Source of the DNA: Xanthomonas indica
Lineage (GTDB): Bacteria > Pseudomonadota > Gammaproteobacteria > Xanthomonadales > Xanthomonadaceae
Reading direction: 5' to 3'
NCBI RefSeq assembly: GCF_040529045.1
Contig: NZ_CP131914.1
Location: forward strand, 381,001 to 445,000
Length of the DNA stretch: 64,000 bases
Below, one piece after another: positions 1 to 10,904 of this stretch (positions are counted from its first letter, which is position 1; the number at the start of each line of letters is the position of its first letter). A program made the translations under genes and the position numbers. The notes under the pieces are model-generated. The model searched no databases, was not told the origin of the DNA, and saw only the letters and a program-made list of their open reading frames with translations.

Positions 1-660
1 GCTCACCGCCACCAGCCGTTGCACGAAGATGCCCGGGGTCACCACCGCTTCCGGATCCAGCGCGCCCAGCTCCACCACCGTGTCCACCTGCACGATCGCG
101 CAGGTCGCGGCCATCGCCATCAGCGGGCCGAAGTTGCGCGCGGTCTTGCGGTACACCAGGTTGCCCCAGCGATCACCGCGGTAGGCCTTGATCAGCGCGA
201 AATCGGCGCGGATCGGATACTCCAGCACGTAGTGGCGGCCGTCGATCTCGCGGGTCTCCTTGCCGGCGGCCAGTTCGGTACCGTAGCCGGTGGGGGTGAA
301 GATCGCGCCCAGGCCGTTGCCGGCGGCGTGGATGCGCGCGGCCAGATTGCCCTGCGGCACCAGTTCCAGCTCCAGCTCGCCGGCACGGTAGGCCGCGTCG
401 AAGTGCTGCGAATCGCTCTGCCGCGGGAACGAGCACACGATCTTGCGCACACGCTTGTGCTTGATCAGCGCGGCCAGCCCGGTCTCGCCGTTGCCGGCAT
501 TGTTGTTGACGATGGTGAGTTCGCGCGCGCCCTGTGCGATCAGCGCGTCGATCAGCGCATCGGGCATGCCCGCGGTACCGAAGCCGCCGATCATCACCGT
601 GGCGCCATCGTGGATGTCGGCCACCGCGGCGGCGCACGAGGCCATGGTCTTGTCGATCAT
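1..660 (-). CDS. pcaI: 3-oxoadipate CoA-transferase subunit A (partial)
   Basis: The first 220 codons of a CoA-transferase alpha subunit read leftward and run off the window edge, so the C-terminus is missing. The start is ATG at 660-658, followed by MIDKTMAS. The N-terminal glycine-rich CoA-transferase stretch (MIGGFGTAGMPDALI) and the NNNAGNGETGLAAL segment are typical of PcaI/ScoA. The enzyme would move CoA from succinyl-CoA to 3-oxoadipate in the protocatechuate branch of the beta-ketoadipate pathway. The beta subunit (pcaJ) should lie just outside the window. Placement next to van, pob and ferulate genes favours 3-oxoadipate over acetoacetate as substrate. Two palindromes of the kind IclR-family PcaR/PcaU proteins bind lie upstream. 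Confidence 0.88.
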   Translation of the reverse strand, partial: MIDKTMASCAAAVADIHDGATVMIGGFGTAGMPDALIDALIAQGARELTIVNNNAGNGETGLAALIKHKRVRKIVCSFPRQSDSQHFDAAYRAGELELELVPQGNLAARIHAAGNGLGAIFTPTGYGTELAAGKETREIDGRHYVLEYPIRADFALIKAYRGDRWGNLVYRKTARNFGPLMAMAATCAIVQVDTVVELGALDPEAVVTPGIFVQRLVAVS

Positions 661-790
661 CGGCGCCGCTCCGCCGTCGCCGGCCGGGGGCGCAGCGCAC
701 AGGGGCGCAGGCGCATTACGGGGTGTGCCACGACATCCTCCTCCAGGTCGCTTCGGGAGGCCACGTTAGGCCCGCTCCGGCGGGCGGTCA

Positions 791-825
791 ATCCGATTAT
801 CGGATGCATAGTTCGATAAACGAAC
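791..825. promoter_or_regulatory. Tandem IclR-type palindromes upstream of pcaI
   Basis: Two perfect palindromes lie 131-165 bases upstream of the pcaI start. ATCCGATTATCGGAT (791-805) and GTTCGATAAACGAAC (811-825) each have 7-base arms around one central base, with centres 20 bases apart. The second closely resembles the GTTCGAT-ATCG boxes described for PcaR/PcaU/PobR regulators of the IclR family. The regulator itself is not in this window. Binding is inferred from the motif only. Confidence 0.6.
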
Positions 826-858
826 AATTTAACGCGGCGACAACGGCGCGCCGCCTTG

Positions 859-873
859 CCCCTGTTGTATACA
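859..873. promoter_or_regulatory. Distal copy of VanR-like operator
   Basis: CCTGTTGTATACA at 861-873 is an exact 13-base repeat of the sequence at 959-971. The core TTGTATACA fits the T-N-G-T-N-N-A-C pattern of FCD-type GntR operators. The VanR-like GntR regulator is encoded just downstream, so it is the natural candidate ligand. The two copies are 98 bases apart. Confidence 0.5.
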
Positions 874-958
874 TTCGACCGTCGCCCTTCATCGGGCGAC
901 GGCGCGATGGCAGCGCACGCCCGCCATTCGCCCGCAACACGCAAGGATCTTTCCCCAG

Positions 959-973
959 CCTGTTGTATACACA
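959..973. promoter_or_regulatory. Proximal copy of VanR-like operator, next to vanA start
   Basis: The second CCTGTTGTATACA copy ends 18 bases before the vanA ATG and would overlap the promoter or 5' leader. A repressor bound here could block transcription, and the paired site at 861-873 would allow looping. This is inferred from the repeat and the neighbouring GntR gene. Confidence 0.5.
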
Positions 974-988
974 ATCGAGGTCGCCGCC

Positions 989-2065
989 ATGCAGTCGTCC
1001 GCTCCGGCATTTCCGCTCAATGCCTGGTACGCCATCGCCTGGGATCACGAGGTCAAGCACGCGCTGCTGCCGCGCAAGGTGTGCAATCTGGACATCGTGC
1101 TGTACCGCACCAGCAGCGGCCGCGTCGCCGCGCTCGAGGACGCCTGCTGGCATCGCCTGGTGCCGTTGTCGATGGGCCGGCTGCGCGGCGACGACGTGGT
1201 CTGCGGCTACCACGGCCTGGTCTACGACGCGAACGGGCGCTGCGTGCACATGCCCTCGCAGGACACCATCAATCCGTCCGCCTGCGTGCGCCGCTTCCCC
1301 ACCGTGGAACGGCACCGCTACGTCTGGGTGTGGCCGGGCGATGCGGCGCTGGCCGATCCGGCGCTGGTACCGGACCTGCACTGGAACGACGACCCGGCCT
1401 GGGCCGGCGACGGCCGCACCATCCACGTCAAATGCGACTACCGGCTGGTGCTGGACAACCTGATGGACCTGACCCACGAGACCTTCGTGCACGGCTCCAG
1501 CATCGGCCAGGACGAGGTCGCCGAGGCGCCGTTCGACGTGGTCCACGGCGAACGCAGCACGGTGGTCTCGCGCTGGATGCTCGACATCGACCCGCCGCCG
1601 TTCTGGGCCTGGCAGATCGAACACGCGCACGGCTACCGCGGCAAGGTCGACCGCTGGCAGATCATCCGTTTCGAGGCGCCGTGCACCATCGCCATCGATG
1701 TCGGCGTGGCGGTGGCCGGCAGCGGCGCGCCGCAGGGCGACCGCTCGCGCGGCGTCAATGGCTACGTGCTCAACACCATCACCCCGGAAACCGACCGCAC
1801 CTGCCACTACTTCTGGGCATTCGCGCGCAACCATTCGCTGCACGAGCAGTCGATCACCACCCGTTTGCGCGACGGCGTCAGCGGCGTGTTCGGCGAGGAC
1901 GAACTGGTGCTGGAAGCGCAGCAGCGTGCCATCGACGCACATCCGGACCACGTGTTCTACAACCTCAACGTCGATGCCGGCGGCATGTGGGCGCGACGCC
2001 TGATCGAGCGCATGGTCGCCGCCGAGCAGCGCAACCAGGACCTGCAGCTGCGCATGGTCGGCTGA
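989..2065 (+). CDS. vanA: Vanillate O-demethylase, oxygenase subunit
   Basis: A 358-residue Rieske non-haem iron oxygenase that would demethylate vanillate to protocatechuate and formaldehyde. The Rieske ligands are visible as C53-x-H55 and C72-x-x-H75. The mononuclear iron site follows at about residues 155-168 (NLMDLTHETFVH). Length matches VanA proteins of proteobacteria. The ATG at 989 has a GAGG element upstream. The reductase partner VanB lies about 0.8 kb downstream, with the regulator gene between them. Expression is probably controlled by the neighbouring GntR protein through the paired TTGTATACA sites. Rieske oxygenases of this subfamily also act on other methoxylated benzoates, so the exact substrate is inferred from context. 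Confidence 0.93.
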   Translation: MQSSAPAFPLNAWYAIAWDHEVKHALLPRKVCNLDIVLYRTSSGRVAALEDACWHRLVPLSMGRLRGDDVVCGYHGLVYDANGRCVHMPSQDTINPSACVRRFPTVERHRYVWVWPGDAALADPALVPDLHWNDDPAWAGDGRTIHVKCDYRLVLDNLMDLTHETFVHGSSIGQDEVAEAPFDVVHGERSTVVSRWMLDIDPPPFWAWQIEHAHGYRGKVDRWQIIRFEAPCTIAIDVGVAVAGSGAPQGDRSRGVNGYVLNTITPETDRTCHYFWAFARNHSLHEQSITTRLRDGVSGVFGEDELVLEAQQRAIDAHPDHVFYNLNVDAGGMWARRLIERMVAAEQRNQDLQLRMVG

Positions 2066-2097
2066 GCCCGCCCCACCCTGCCGCACAGGAACCCGCC

Positions 2098-2847
2098 ATG
2101 TCCGCCGCGCATCCGTTCCGCTCCAGCGCCGCACAGACCACCCGCGCGCTGCTCGAATTGCGCGAGTTGATCCTGGCCGGCGCCCTGGCCGCCGGCGAGC
2201 GCCTGTCCGAGGTCGCCCTGGTGGAACGCCTGGGTGTCTCGCGCACACCGGTGCGCGCCGCGCTGCAGCGGCTGGCCGAGGAGGGGCTGGTGCAGCCGCT
2301 GCGTGGCGGCGGCTACGCGGTGCAGGCATTCGACGAAGCCGACGTGGACGATGCCATCGAACTGCGTGGCACCCTGGAAGGCCTGGCGGCGCGGCGCGCC
2401 GCCGAGCGCGGTGCCGACCCGGCACTGCTGGCACGGGCACAGGCGCTGCTGGCGCAGATCGACACCGTGCTGGCGGCGCGTCCGCTGAGCGAGCAGGCCT
2501 TCCCCCACTATGTCGACTGCAACGCGCAGCTGCACGCACTGCTGTTCGAGATGGCCGGCAGTGCGCTGTTGTCGCGCGAGTTCGCGCGGGTGACGCAGTT
2601 GCCGTTCGCCTCGCCGAGCAGTTTCGTGCTCGAGCGCGGCCAGGCCGCCACCGTGCTGTCGATCGCGCAGGACCAGCATCGCCAGGTGCTGGACGCGATC
2701 GTGCGCCGCGAAGGCGCGCGCGCCGAAGCGCTGATGCGCGAACACGCGCGGCTGGCGCAGCGCAACGCGCACCACGCCCTGCACGACCAGAACGCGCTGG
2801 GCCAGATCCCCGGCAGCCGCCTGCTGCGGCGCCGTCCGCCCGCCTGA
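2098..2847 (+). CDS. vanR: GntR/FCD-family regulator of vanillate demethylase
   Basis: A 249-residue transcription factor with an N-terminal winged helix-turn-helix (about residues 15-75, LSEVALVERLGVSRTPVRAAL) and a helical FCD ligand-binding domain (about 85-220). It sits between vanA and vanB, starting 32 bases after vanA and ending 50 bases before vanB. The three genes are therefore probably co-transcribed and the regulator autoregulated. FCD GntR proteins of this type are known repressors of van genes released by vanillate; that role is inferred here. The TTGTATACA repeats upstream of vanA are candidate operators. The ATG at 2098 is preceded by an AGGAA-type site. Confidence 0.85.
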   Translation: MSAAHPFRSSAAQTTRALLELRELILAGALAAGERLSEVALVERLGVSRTPVRAALQRLAEEGLVQPLRGGGYAVQAFDEADVDDAIELRGTLEGLAARRAAERGADPALLARAQALLAQIDTVLAARPLSEQAFPHYVDCNAQLHALLFEMAGSALLSREFARVTQLPFASPSSFVLERGQAATVLSIAQDQHRQVLDAIVRREGARAEALMREHARLAQRNAHHALHDQNALGQIPGSRLLRRRPPA

Positions 2848-2897
2848 TCGCGGTGCGCGTCGTACCCGCCTCCCCTTCCCGCCTGCCGGACCCCGCC

Positions 2898-3881
2898 ATG
2901 CGCAAAGACACCCAGTGGACCACCGCCCGCGTCGTCGCCGTTGCCACGCCGTGCCAGGACGTGCGCGAGATCGTGCTCGATCCGGGCCGCGCCAGCCGTC
3001 CCTTCACCGTAGGCAGCCATCTCGACGTGCGCGTGCGCATCGGTGACGCCTGGCACGAGCGCTCCTACTCGCTGGTCGGCGAGCCTGCCGCCGATGGCCA
3101 CTATCGCATCGCCGTGCGCGCGGTGCCCGACAGCCGCGGCGGTTCGCGCGCGATGTGGGCGCTGGCGCCGGGTGCGCAACTGGAGATCTCCTCGCCCAAC
3201 AACCATTTCGCCCTGGACGAGACCGCCGAGCACATCGTGCTGGTCGCCGGCGGTATCGGCATCACCCCGATCCTGGGCATGGCGCAACGGCTGGCGCGCG
3301 GGCGCATCCCGTTCCAGTTGCTGTACGCCGGCCGCAGCCGCGCCAGCATGGCCTACCTGGAGCATCTGCAGGACCTGCTCGGCGAGCGCCTGCAGCTGTT
3401 CTGCCCGGAACATCTGGGCCAGCTCGAGCTGGCCGCGCAGATCGCACAGTGGCCGCGCAACGCCGACGTCTACGCCTGCGGCCCGCTGCCGCTGCTGGAC
3501 GAACTGCGGCAACGCTGGCGCGACGACGGCCGCGCCCGCGCGCGCCTGCACTTCGAGACCTTCGGCAACAGCGGCAACGCACCGGCGCAACCGTTCGTGG
3601 TGCAGGTGCCGGCGCTGGGCAAGACCGTGCAGGTCGCCGAAAACGAGTCGCTGCTGGATGCGCTGAGCGCGGCGGGCGTGGAAGTCATGGCCGACTGCCG
3701 CCGCGGCGAATGCGGCCTGTGCGTGGTTGAGGTGCTGGAAGCCGCCGCACCGCTGGACCATCGCGACGTGTTCCTCAGCGACGAGCAGCGCCACAGCAAC
3801 CGCAAGCTCTGCGCCTGCGTCTCGCGCGCGCTCGGCGGCAGCCTCAGCATCGACACCGGCTATCGCCCCGACGCATTCTGA
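2898..3881 (+). CDS. vanB: Vanillate O-demethylase, ferredoxin-type reductase subunit
   Basis: A 327-residue flavin/iron-sulphur reductase that passes electrons from NAD(P)H to VanA. The flavin-binding barrel is at about residues 10-100 (ERSYSLVGEP) and the nucleotide-binding domain at about 105-215 (AGGIGITPILGMA). A plant-type [2Fe-2S] domain at the C-terminus carries the cysteines of DCRRGECGLC and a later KLCAC. I chose the ATG at 2898 because the aligned family N-terminus begins there; an in-frame GTG at 2853 would add 15 residues with no clear ribosome site. Last gene of the van unit. Confidence 0.92.
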   Translation: MRKDTQWTTARVVAVATPCQDVREIVLDPGRASRPFTVGSHLDVRVRIGDAWHERSYSLVGEPAADGHYRIAVRAVPDSRGGSRAMWALAPGAQLEISSPNNHFALDETAEHIVLVAGGIGITPILGMAQRLARGRIPFQLLYAGRSRASMAYLEHLQDLLGERLQLFCPEHLGQLELAAQIAQWPRNADVYACGPLPLLDELRQRWRDDGRARARLHFETFGNSGNAPAQPFVVQVPALGKTVQVAENESLLDALSAAGVEVMADCRRGECGLCVVEVLEAAAPLDHRDVFLSDEQRHSNRKLCACVSRALGGSLSIDTGYRPDAF

Positions 3882-3910
3882 CGCGCACGCGCGGCACCGT
3901 CCGCACGCAC

Positions 3911-3946
3911 CGCAGGCGCCGTCCGCCGCAGTGGGCGGCGCCTGCG
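3911..3946. terminator. GC-rich hairpin after vanB
   Basis: CGCAGGCGCCG (3911-3921) pairs perfectly with CGGCGCCTGCG (3936-3946) around a 14-base loop. It lies between the convergent ends of vanB and the SnoaL-like gene. No T-run follows, so termination strength is uncertain. Confidence 0.5.
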
Positions 3947-3971
3947 GGCGTTCAACGTCGCCCGTGCGGGA

Positions 3972-4460
3972 TCACTTGGTCGCCGCGTCCCAATGCTCCT
4001 GGATCTTGCCGTTCTGGATGCGGAACATGTCGAACCAGGTGGTGGTGTAGGTCTTGCTGGCGTCCTTGGGATCGGGCAGCGTGCGCACCGACACCAGGGT
4101 CACGTAGTCGCCCTCGGCCAGGATCGCCACCAGCGGCAACTGCACGCGCGGCTGGATCGGCGTCGGCTTGACGAAGGAGGTCAGGAACGCCAGGAACGCA
4201 TCGCGGCCATTGGCTACGTTGGGGTTGTGCTGGATGTAGTCCTTGGCCATGTACAGCGGCGCATACTCGGTGTGCCCCGCTTCGAACACGATGCGCCAGA
4301 AATCGTAGACCAGGCGCTTGTTGGCGGTGGTGCGCCAGTCCTCGCCGTGCAGCAGCTGCGCGTGGTTGGGATTGGCGGTGACCGCGGTCTGCGCGAACGC
4401 GGACGCGGCGGGGAGCGCAAGCAGCAGCGCCAGCAGGCAGGCCTGAAAACGGATCTTCAT
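3972..4460 (-). CDS. Secreted SnoaL-like (NTF2-fold) protein
   Basis: A 162-residue protein with a clean signal peptide (about residues 1-22, ending ASAFAQ) and a SnoaL-type alpha+beta-barrel domain. Recognisable pieces are the DFWRIVFEAGHTEYAPLYMA segment, then YIQHNP and a terminal MFRIQNGKIQEHWDA. Such domains serve as small hydrolases, cyclases or binding proteins; the substrate cannot be told. ATG at 4460 is chosen because it begins the signal peptide; an upstream in-frame start at 4598 would bury it. It is convergent with vanB and lies within the aromatic region, but nothing ties it to that pathway. Confidence 0.8.
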   Translation of the reverse strand: MKIRFQACLLALLLALPAASAFAQTAVTANPNHAQLLHGEDWRTTANKRLVYDFWRIVFEAGHTEYAPLYMAKDYIQHNPNVANGRDAFLAFLTSFVKPTPIQPRVQLPLVAILAEGDYVTLVSVRTLPDPKDASKTYTTTWFDMFRIQNGKIQEHWDAATK

Positions 4461-4823
4461 GGAAGACTCTCCGATGGGGGAACAGGGGAAATGCGCGATG
4501 ACGACGCGCTGCCGCGATGCGCGGCAGCGATGGCACCGGCGCGGCTGCAGCGTAGCAACGCGCACGGCCTGCGCAACGCAGGAAACCGCGAAAAACACGC
4601 AGATTTACCGGCTTTTTTCCTGGTCTGGGAGAATCGCCACAATTACCTCGACCTCAGAAATGGCGCAGTAACACGCACCTAAAGGTGCGCATGCAGTGCA
4701 TGGCGCCGCGATGTGTTGGCGATCTATTTCGTCGGGCATCGGCGCATCCCATCGATGTCGTCGGCAGCGACGATCGATGGCGCTTCAATCGGGATGATCA
4801 GCCATTCGACTGCTGAAACGCCG

Positions 4824-7109
<2,286 letters not shown>

Positions 7110-7134
7110 GCGCGTGGGGTTCGTCGAGATGGCC

Positions 7135-7218
7135 CGGTCGCGGCTGAAGTCGCTCCTACAAGGATTTACAGGGAGATACCCGCGTCGTCCGGTGTAGGAG
7201 CGGCTTCAGCCGCGACGA
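7135..7218. repeat. REP-like palindromic element
   Basis: An inverted pair of GGTCGCGGCTGAAGTCGCTC (left) and GAGCGGCTTCAGCCGCGAC (right) about 45 bases apart forms a long imperfect hairpin after the AraC gene. A half element (GACTGAAGTCCCTCCCACA) follows at about 7256-7275. The same core recurs at 17,795, 39,091, 49,843-50,127, 51,931 and 60,263. Confidence 0.85.
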
Positions 7219-7401
7219 ACGCAGCGGCAATGGCGAGTCACCGCAGAGGCGTCTGGACTGAAGTCCCTCCCACAGTGCAGGGTCGACGCCGTATTGGCCG
7301 CGCGTAGCTCAACCCGCAGGCCACCGAGCAGACATCGCTCCTGCGAGCAATGCATCCACACGCATCACCGGGCGCCGATGTGGCGCCCGGTGAACATCCC
7401 C

Positions 7402-8871
7402 TCAGAACGGATACTGCGGCGCGCTGTCCTGGATCGTCACCCACTGCCAGTGCGTGTACTGACCCCAGTCGGCCGGGCCGCCCATGCTGGTGCCGTTGCC
7501 GGAGGCGCCGGTGCCGCCGAACGGGTTGGTGACTTCGTCGGCCACGGTCTGGTCGTTGATGTGCAGCAGGCCGGTGTGCAGGCGCTCGCCCAGCGCCATC
7601 GCGCGGCCGACCGAGGCCGAGAGGATACCGGCCGACAGGCCGTATTCGGTCTGATTGGCCAGGGCCACCGCGTCATCGTCGCTGTCGAAGGCGATGACGT
7701 TGGCGACCGGGCCGAACACTTCCTCCTCGAACGCCGGCATGCCCGGCTGCACGTTCGACAGCACCGTGGCCGCGTAGAACAGGCCATCGTGGGTGCCGCC
7801 GGCCTCGATCACGGCGCCCGCCGCCACCGAGGCATCGACCACGTCCTTGACGTGCTGCAGCTGGCGCTGGTCGATGATCGGGCCGAGCGCCACGTGTGCG
7901 GTGGCCGGGTCGCCGACCGGCAGGTGCCGCGCTTTCTCCGCCAGGCGCCGGGTCAGTTCGGCGGCGATGCTGCGCTGGACCAGCACGCGGCCGGTGGCCA
8001 TGCAGATCTGACCCTGGTGGAAGTAGGCGCCGAAGGCGATCGCCGATACCGCCTTGTCCAGGTCGGCATCGTCGAGCACGATCAGCGAATTCTTGCCGCC
8101 CAGTTCCAGCGCGGTCTTCTTCAGGTGCTTGCCGGCTAGCTCGCCGATGCGGCGACCGGCCGCGGTGGACCCGGTGAACGCGATCATCGGCACGCCCGGC
8201 GCCTCGACCAGCGCCTGGCCGGCGTCCGCGCCGCCCGGCAGCACGTGCAGCAGGCCCTTCGGCAGGCCGGCCTGCTGCAGCACCTCGGCGATGACGAAGC
8301 CTCCGGCGTACGGCGTGCGCGGATCGGGCTTGAGCACCACCGCATTGCCGACCGCCAGCGCCGGCGCCACCGAGCGTAGCGACAGCACCAGCGGGAAGTT
8401 GAACGGCGAGATCACCCCGACCACGCCCAGCGGCAGGCGCCGTGCCAGGCTCAGCCGGCCCGGCGCGGTCGGCAGCACCTGGCCCTGCGCCTGCAGCGGC
8501 ATCGCCGCGGCCTGCTGCAGCAGCACGATCGCCTCGCGCACCTCGTGCTCGCCCTTGGGCAGGATGCCGCCGGTTTCGCGGGCGATCAGCGCCGCGGCCG
8601 CGGCCGCATGCTGCTGCAGCACCTGCGCGGCGCGGTGGAACACCGCCGCGCGCTCGCGCGGCGGCGTGGCCGCCCAGGCGCGCTGCGCATCGCGCGCCTG
8701 CGCCACCGCCGCGGTCACATCGGCGGCATTGGCCTGGCCGACGCGATGCAGCGGCGTGCCGCTGCCCGGTTCGATTACCTCGAGGACGCCGCCCTGGGCG
8801 GCGATCCACTCGCCATTGAAGATGCGCTCGCTCCAGGTGGACGCGGCGGCCAGGGGTTCGGTGCTGTGCAT
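7402..8871 (-). CDS. vdh: Vanillin/benzaldehyde-type aldehyde dehydrogenase
   Basis: A 489-residue NAD-dependent aldehyde dehydrogenase. The general-base Glu is E256 in LELGGKN and the catalytic Cys is C290 in GQICMATGR; the FTGST cofactor motif precedes them. The sequence pattern is that of benzaldehyde/vanillin dehydrogenases, so it would oxidise vanillin and 4-hydroxybenzaldehyde made by the Ech lyase into vanillate and 4-hydroxybenzoate. Coniferyl aldehyde is an alternative substrate given the adjacent CalA-like gene. ATG 8871 is used; the frame stays open to 9018 but overlaps the SDR gene. It is the last gene of a leftward run beginning at ech. Confidence 0.88.
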   Translation of the reverse strand: MHSTEPLAAASTWSERIFNGEWIAAQGGVLEVIEPGSGTPLHRVGQANAADVTAAVAQARDAQRAWAATPPRERAAVFHRAAQVLQQHAAAAAALIARETGGILPKGEHEVREAIVLLQQAAAMPLQAQGQVLPTAPGRLSLARRLPLGVVGVISPFNFPLVLSLRSVAPALAVGNAVVLKPDPRTPYAGGFVIAEVLQQAGLPKGLLHVLPGGADAGQALVEAPGVPMIAFTGSTAAGRRIGELAGKHLKKTALELGGKNSLIVLDDADLDKAVSAIAFGAYFHQGQICMATGRVLVQRSIAAELTRRLAEKARHLPVGDPATAHVALGPIIDQRQLQHVKDVVDASVAAGAVIEAGGTHDGLFYAATVLSNVQPGMPAFEEEVFGPVANVIAFDSDDDAVALANQTEYGLSAGILSASVGRAMALGERLHTGLLHINDQTVADEVTNPFGGTGASGNGTSMGGPADWGQYTHWQWVTIQDSAPQYPF

Positions 8872-8908
8872 GCTGTGTGCTCTCGTGGAAAGAGGAAGAA
8901 GAAGTCGT

Positions 8909-9676
8909 TCAGAGGGCGGTGGCCGCCAAGCCGCCGTCCACCGGCAGGTTGACGCCGTTGATCCAGCGCGCCGCGTCGGAGGCCAGGAACACCACCGCCT
9001 CGGCGACTTCGTCGGCATAGGCCGGGCGCTTCATCTTGCCGGCGTCGGCCTGGACCCGCTCGGGCCCGAGCATGGTGACGAAATCGCCCAGGATCGGCGT
9101 GAACACCGGGCCCGGCGCGACGCTGTTGACGCGCACCGAATGCGTGGCGAACCAGTCGCGCGAGCGCAGCAGCGTCCACACGATCAGCGCTTCCTTGAAG
9201 TACTGGTAGCAGGTGTCCTGCGGCACCGGATGCGCCGCCAGCCAGTCGTGGCCGGCGGCGTAGCTGTCGGCGGCGGCCAGCTGCTTGTGCAGGTCCAGCC
9301 GCTGCGGCCACTCCGCGCCGAGGATGGAGGCGATGTTGATGATGCTGCCGCCGGGCACGATGCGCGGCAGCAGCGCCTGGCTGAGGTGGCGCAGGCCCAG
9401 GTAGTTGACCTTCGCCACCACGTCCACCGGCGCGGTGCCGGGCACGCCGGCGATGTTGGCCAGCGCGTCGATGCGCTCGGGCAACTGCGCCACCAGCGCA
9501 TCGATCGAGGCCGGGTCGCCGAGATCGGCCTGGTGGAAGCCGTGCAGGGTCATGTTGACCGGCTGGCGATCGATGCCGATCACCGTGGCGCCGTGGAAGC
9601 GCGCCAGGCGCGCGACCTCGGCGCCGATGCCGGAGGCCACGCCGGTGACGAGGAGGGTCTTGTTGTGCAGGTTCAT
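8909..9676 (-). CDS. calA: SDR oxidoreductase, coniferyl-alcohol dehydrogenase-like
   Basis: A 255-residue short-chain dehydrogenase. The cofactor motif TGVASGIG spans residues 11-18, with the catalytic Ser near 117 and Y157-x-x-x-K161. A long insert between Ser and Tyr (about residues 121-156) is typical of the 3-alpha-hydroxysteroid/coniferyl-alcohol dehydrogenase subgroup. Within a ferulate cluster, oxidation of coniferyl or related aryl alcohols to the aldehyde is the likely job. A steroid or other alcohol substrate cannot be excluded from sequence. It ends 37 bases before the aldehyde dehydrogenase start and starts 30 bases after the outer-membrane channel gene, so co-transcription is likely. 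Confidence 0.78.
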   Translation of the reverse strand: MNLHNKTLLVTGVASGIGAEVARLARFHGATVIGIDRQPVNMTLHGFHQADLGDPASIDALVAQLPERIDALANIAGVPGTAPVDVVAKVNYLGLRHLSQALLPRIVPGGSIINIASILGAEWPQRLDLHKQLAAADSYAAGHDWLAAHPVPQDTCYQYFKEALIVWTLLRSRDWFATHSVRVNSVAPGPVFTPILGDFVTMLGPERVQADAGKMKRPAYADEVAEAVVFLASDAARWINGVNLPVDGGLAATAL

Positions 9677-9706
9677 GGCAGCGCGTGTCCGTTGCGGGGT
9701 TGGGCG

Positions 9707-10720
9707 TCAGAAGACGTGGACGTACTGGACGTTGACGTTGTGGCCGGAAGGCGCGTTCTTGACCTCCACCGGCATGTAGAAATTGGCGTTGAAGATGTTC
9801 TTCCGATCGATCCGCCACGACAGGCCGGGGCCGAGATAGAACTGGGTCTGCTTGCTGTCGGCAACGCGTTCGCCATTGGTGCGGTTGTCGCGCAACTGCT
9901 TGAGGTAGTAGCCGTTGATGCCCACGTGCAGATCCTTCACCACTTCCAGCGAGCTGGCGAAGTTGAGCCAGGCGGCGTCGCCGGCCTGACCGTTGCGGAA
10001 CACGAAGCCATCGCCCTGCGGCACGTTGGAGGCCTTGTCGGCGCGAAAGTTGTAGAGGTAGTTCAGGCGTCCGCTGATCTCCCAGCGCGGCGTGGGCAGG
10101 ATGCTGAAGGCCCAGTTCGGCAGCACCGACCAGTAGCCCGAGCCCTGGTTGACGTCGCGATTGCGGTCGAACTTGCCGATCGGCGCCAACACGTCCAGTT
10201 CGAAGCGCTGCGAGAACACCGGGCGGCCGTCGCGGATCACCGGCGCCATCTGCAGGTATGGGCCGATGGTCAGGTCGCCCAGGCCGAGGCCGTTGTCGCG
10301 CAGCGCCACCGGGCTGTCGTAGGCGAACGACGTGTCCAGATCGACCAGCGCGGCCAGCGCAGTGATGCCGAGGGAGCCGCCGAACAGCTTGTAGTCGCTG
10401 AGGTAGGCGACCTGGGTGACCCACACCGAGGAGCCGATGTGCGGATCCCGGAACACCGGCACGTCGTCGCCGTGCGCGTCCTTGATCGTGTCGAAGTCGT
10501 AGCGGCGCAGATACTGGATCGCCGTCCAGCCCGGATCGGGTTTGCTGAAACCGTCGAAGAAACTGGTGCCGCCGGTATTGATGCCGGTCGGCAGGGTGGC
10601 GCTCTGCGGCACCGATTGCGCGGCCGCCGGGGCGACGCAGGCGATGGTCAGCAAGGCAAGCAGGGACACGCGCGCGTGGGCACGCGGCGACGAGGGAGTA
10701 CGGTGGCAGACACGGGTCAC
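9707..10720 (-). CDS. Outer-membrane channel, phenol-degradation 'MetA pathway' family
   Basis: About 337 residues with a signal peptide (VSLLALLTIACVAPAAAQ) followed by a beta-rich sequence of alternating aromatic and polar residues ending in FYMPVEVKN...VQYVHVF. This matches the transporter family found in phenol and aromatic degradation clusters, which forms beta-barrels for uptake of hydrophobic aromatics. The start is uncertain: GTG at 10720 (VTRVCHR) has GGAG 8 bases upstream and gives a normal signal peptide, while the frame is open to 10807. It sits with the SDR and aldehyde dehydrogenase genes and probably admits their substrate. Confidence 0.75.
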   Translation of the reverse strand: MTRVCHRTPSSPRAHARVSLLALLTIACVAPAAAQSVPQSATLPTGINTGGTSFFDGFSKPDPGWTAIQYLRRYDFDTIKDAHGDDVPVFRDPHIGSSVWVTQVAYLSDYKLFGGSLGITALAALVDLDTSFAYDSPVALRDNGLGLGDLTIGPYLQMAPVIRDGRPVFSQRFELDVLAPIGKFDRNRDVNQGSGYWSVLPNWAFSILPTPRWEISGRLNYLYNFRADKASNVPQGDGFVFRNGQAGDAAWLNFASSLEVVKDLHVGINGYYLKQLRDNRTNGERVADSKQTQFYLGPGLSWRIDRKNIFNANFYMPVEVKNAPSGHNVNVQYVHVF

Positions 10721-10904
10721 AGGCAAGCACTCCAAGCGAAAGGAGAACGGCGGGGAGCGGGGGGAAAGGAACGCGGACAGGCGCCGCCGCGCGCAGAGCG
10801 CGGCCACGCGGCGACGCGCGCCGTCAGCGGGGCGCTGGCGGCGGGTCCGGAATCAACAAGGAAGACGGGCGGACGGCGCTGGCCGGCCGCGGCAACAAGG
10901 ACCG

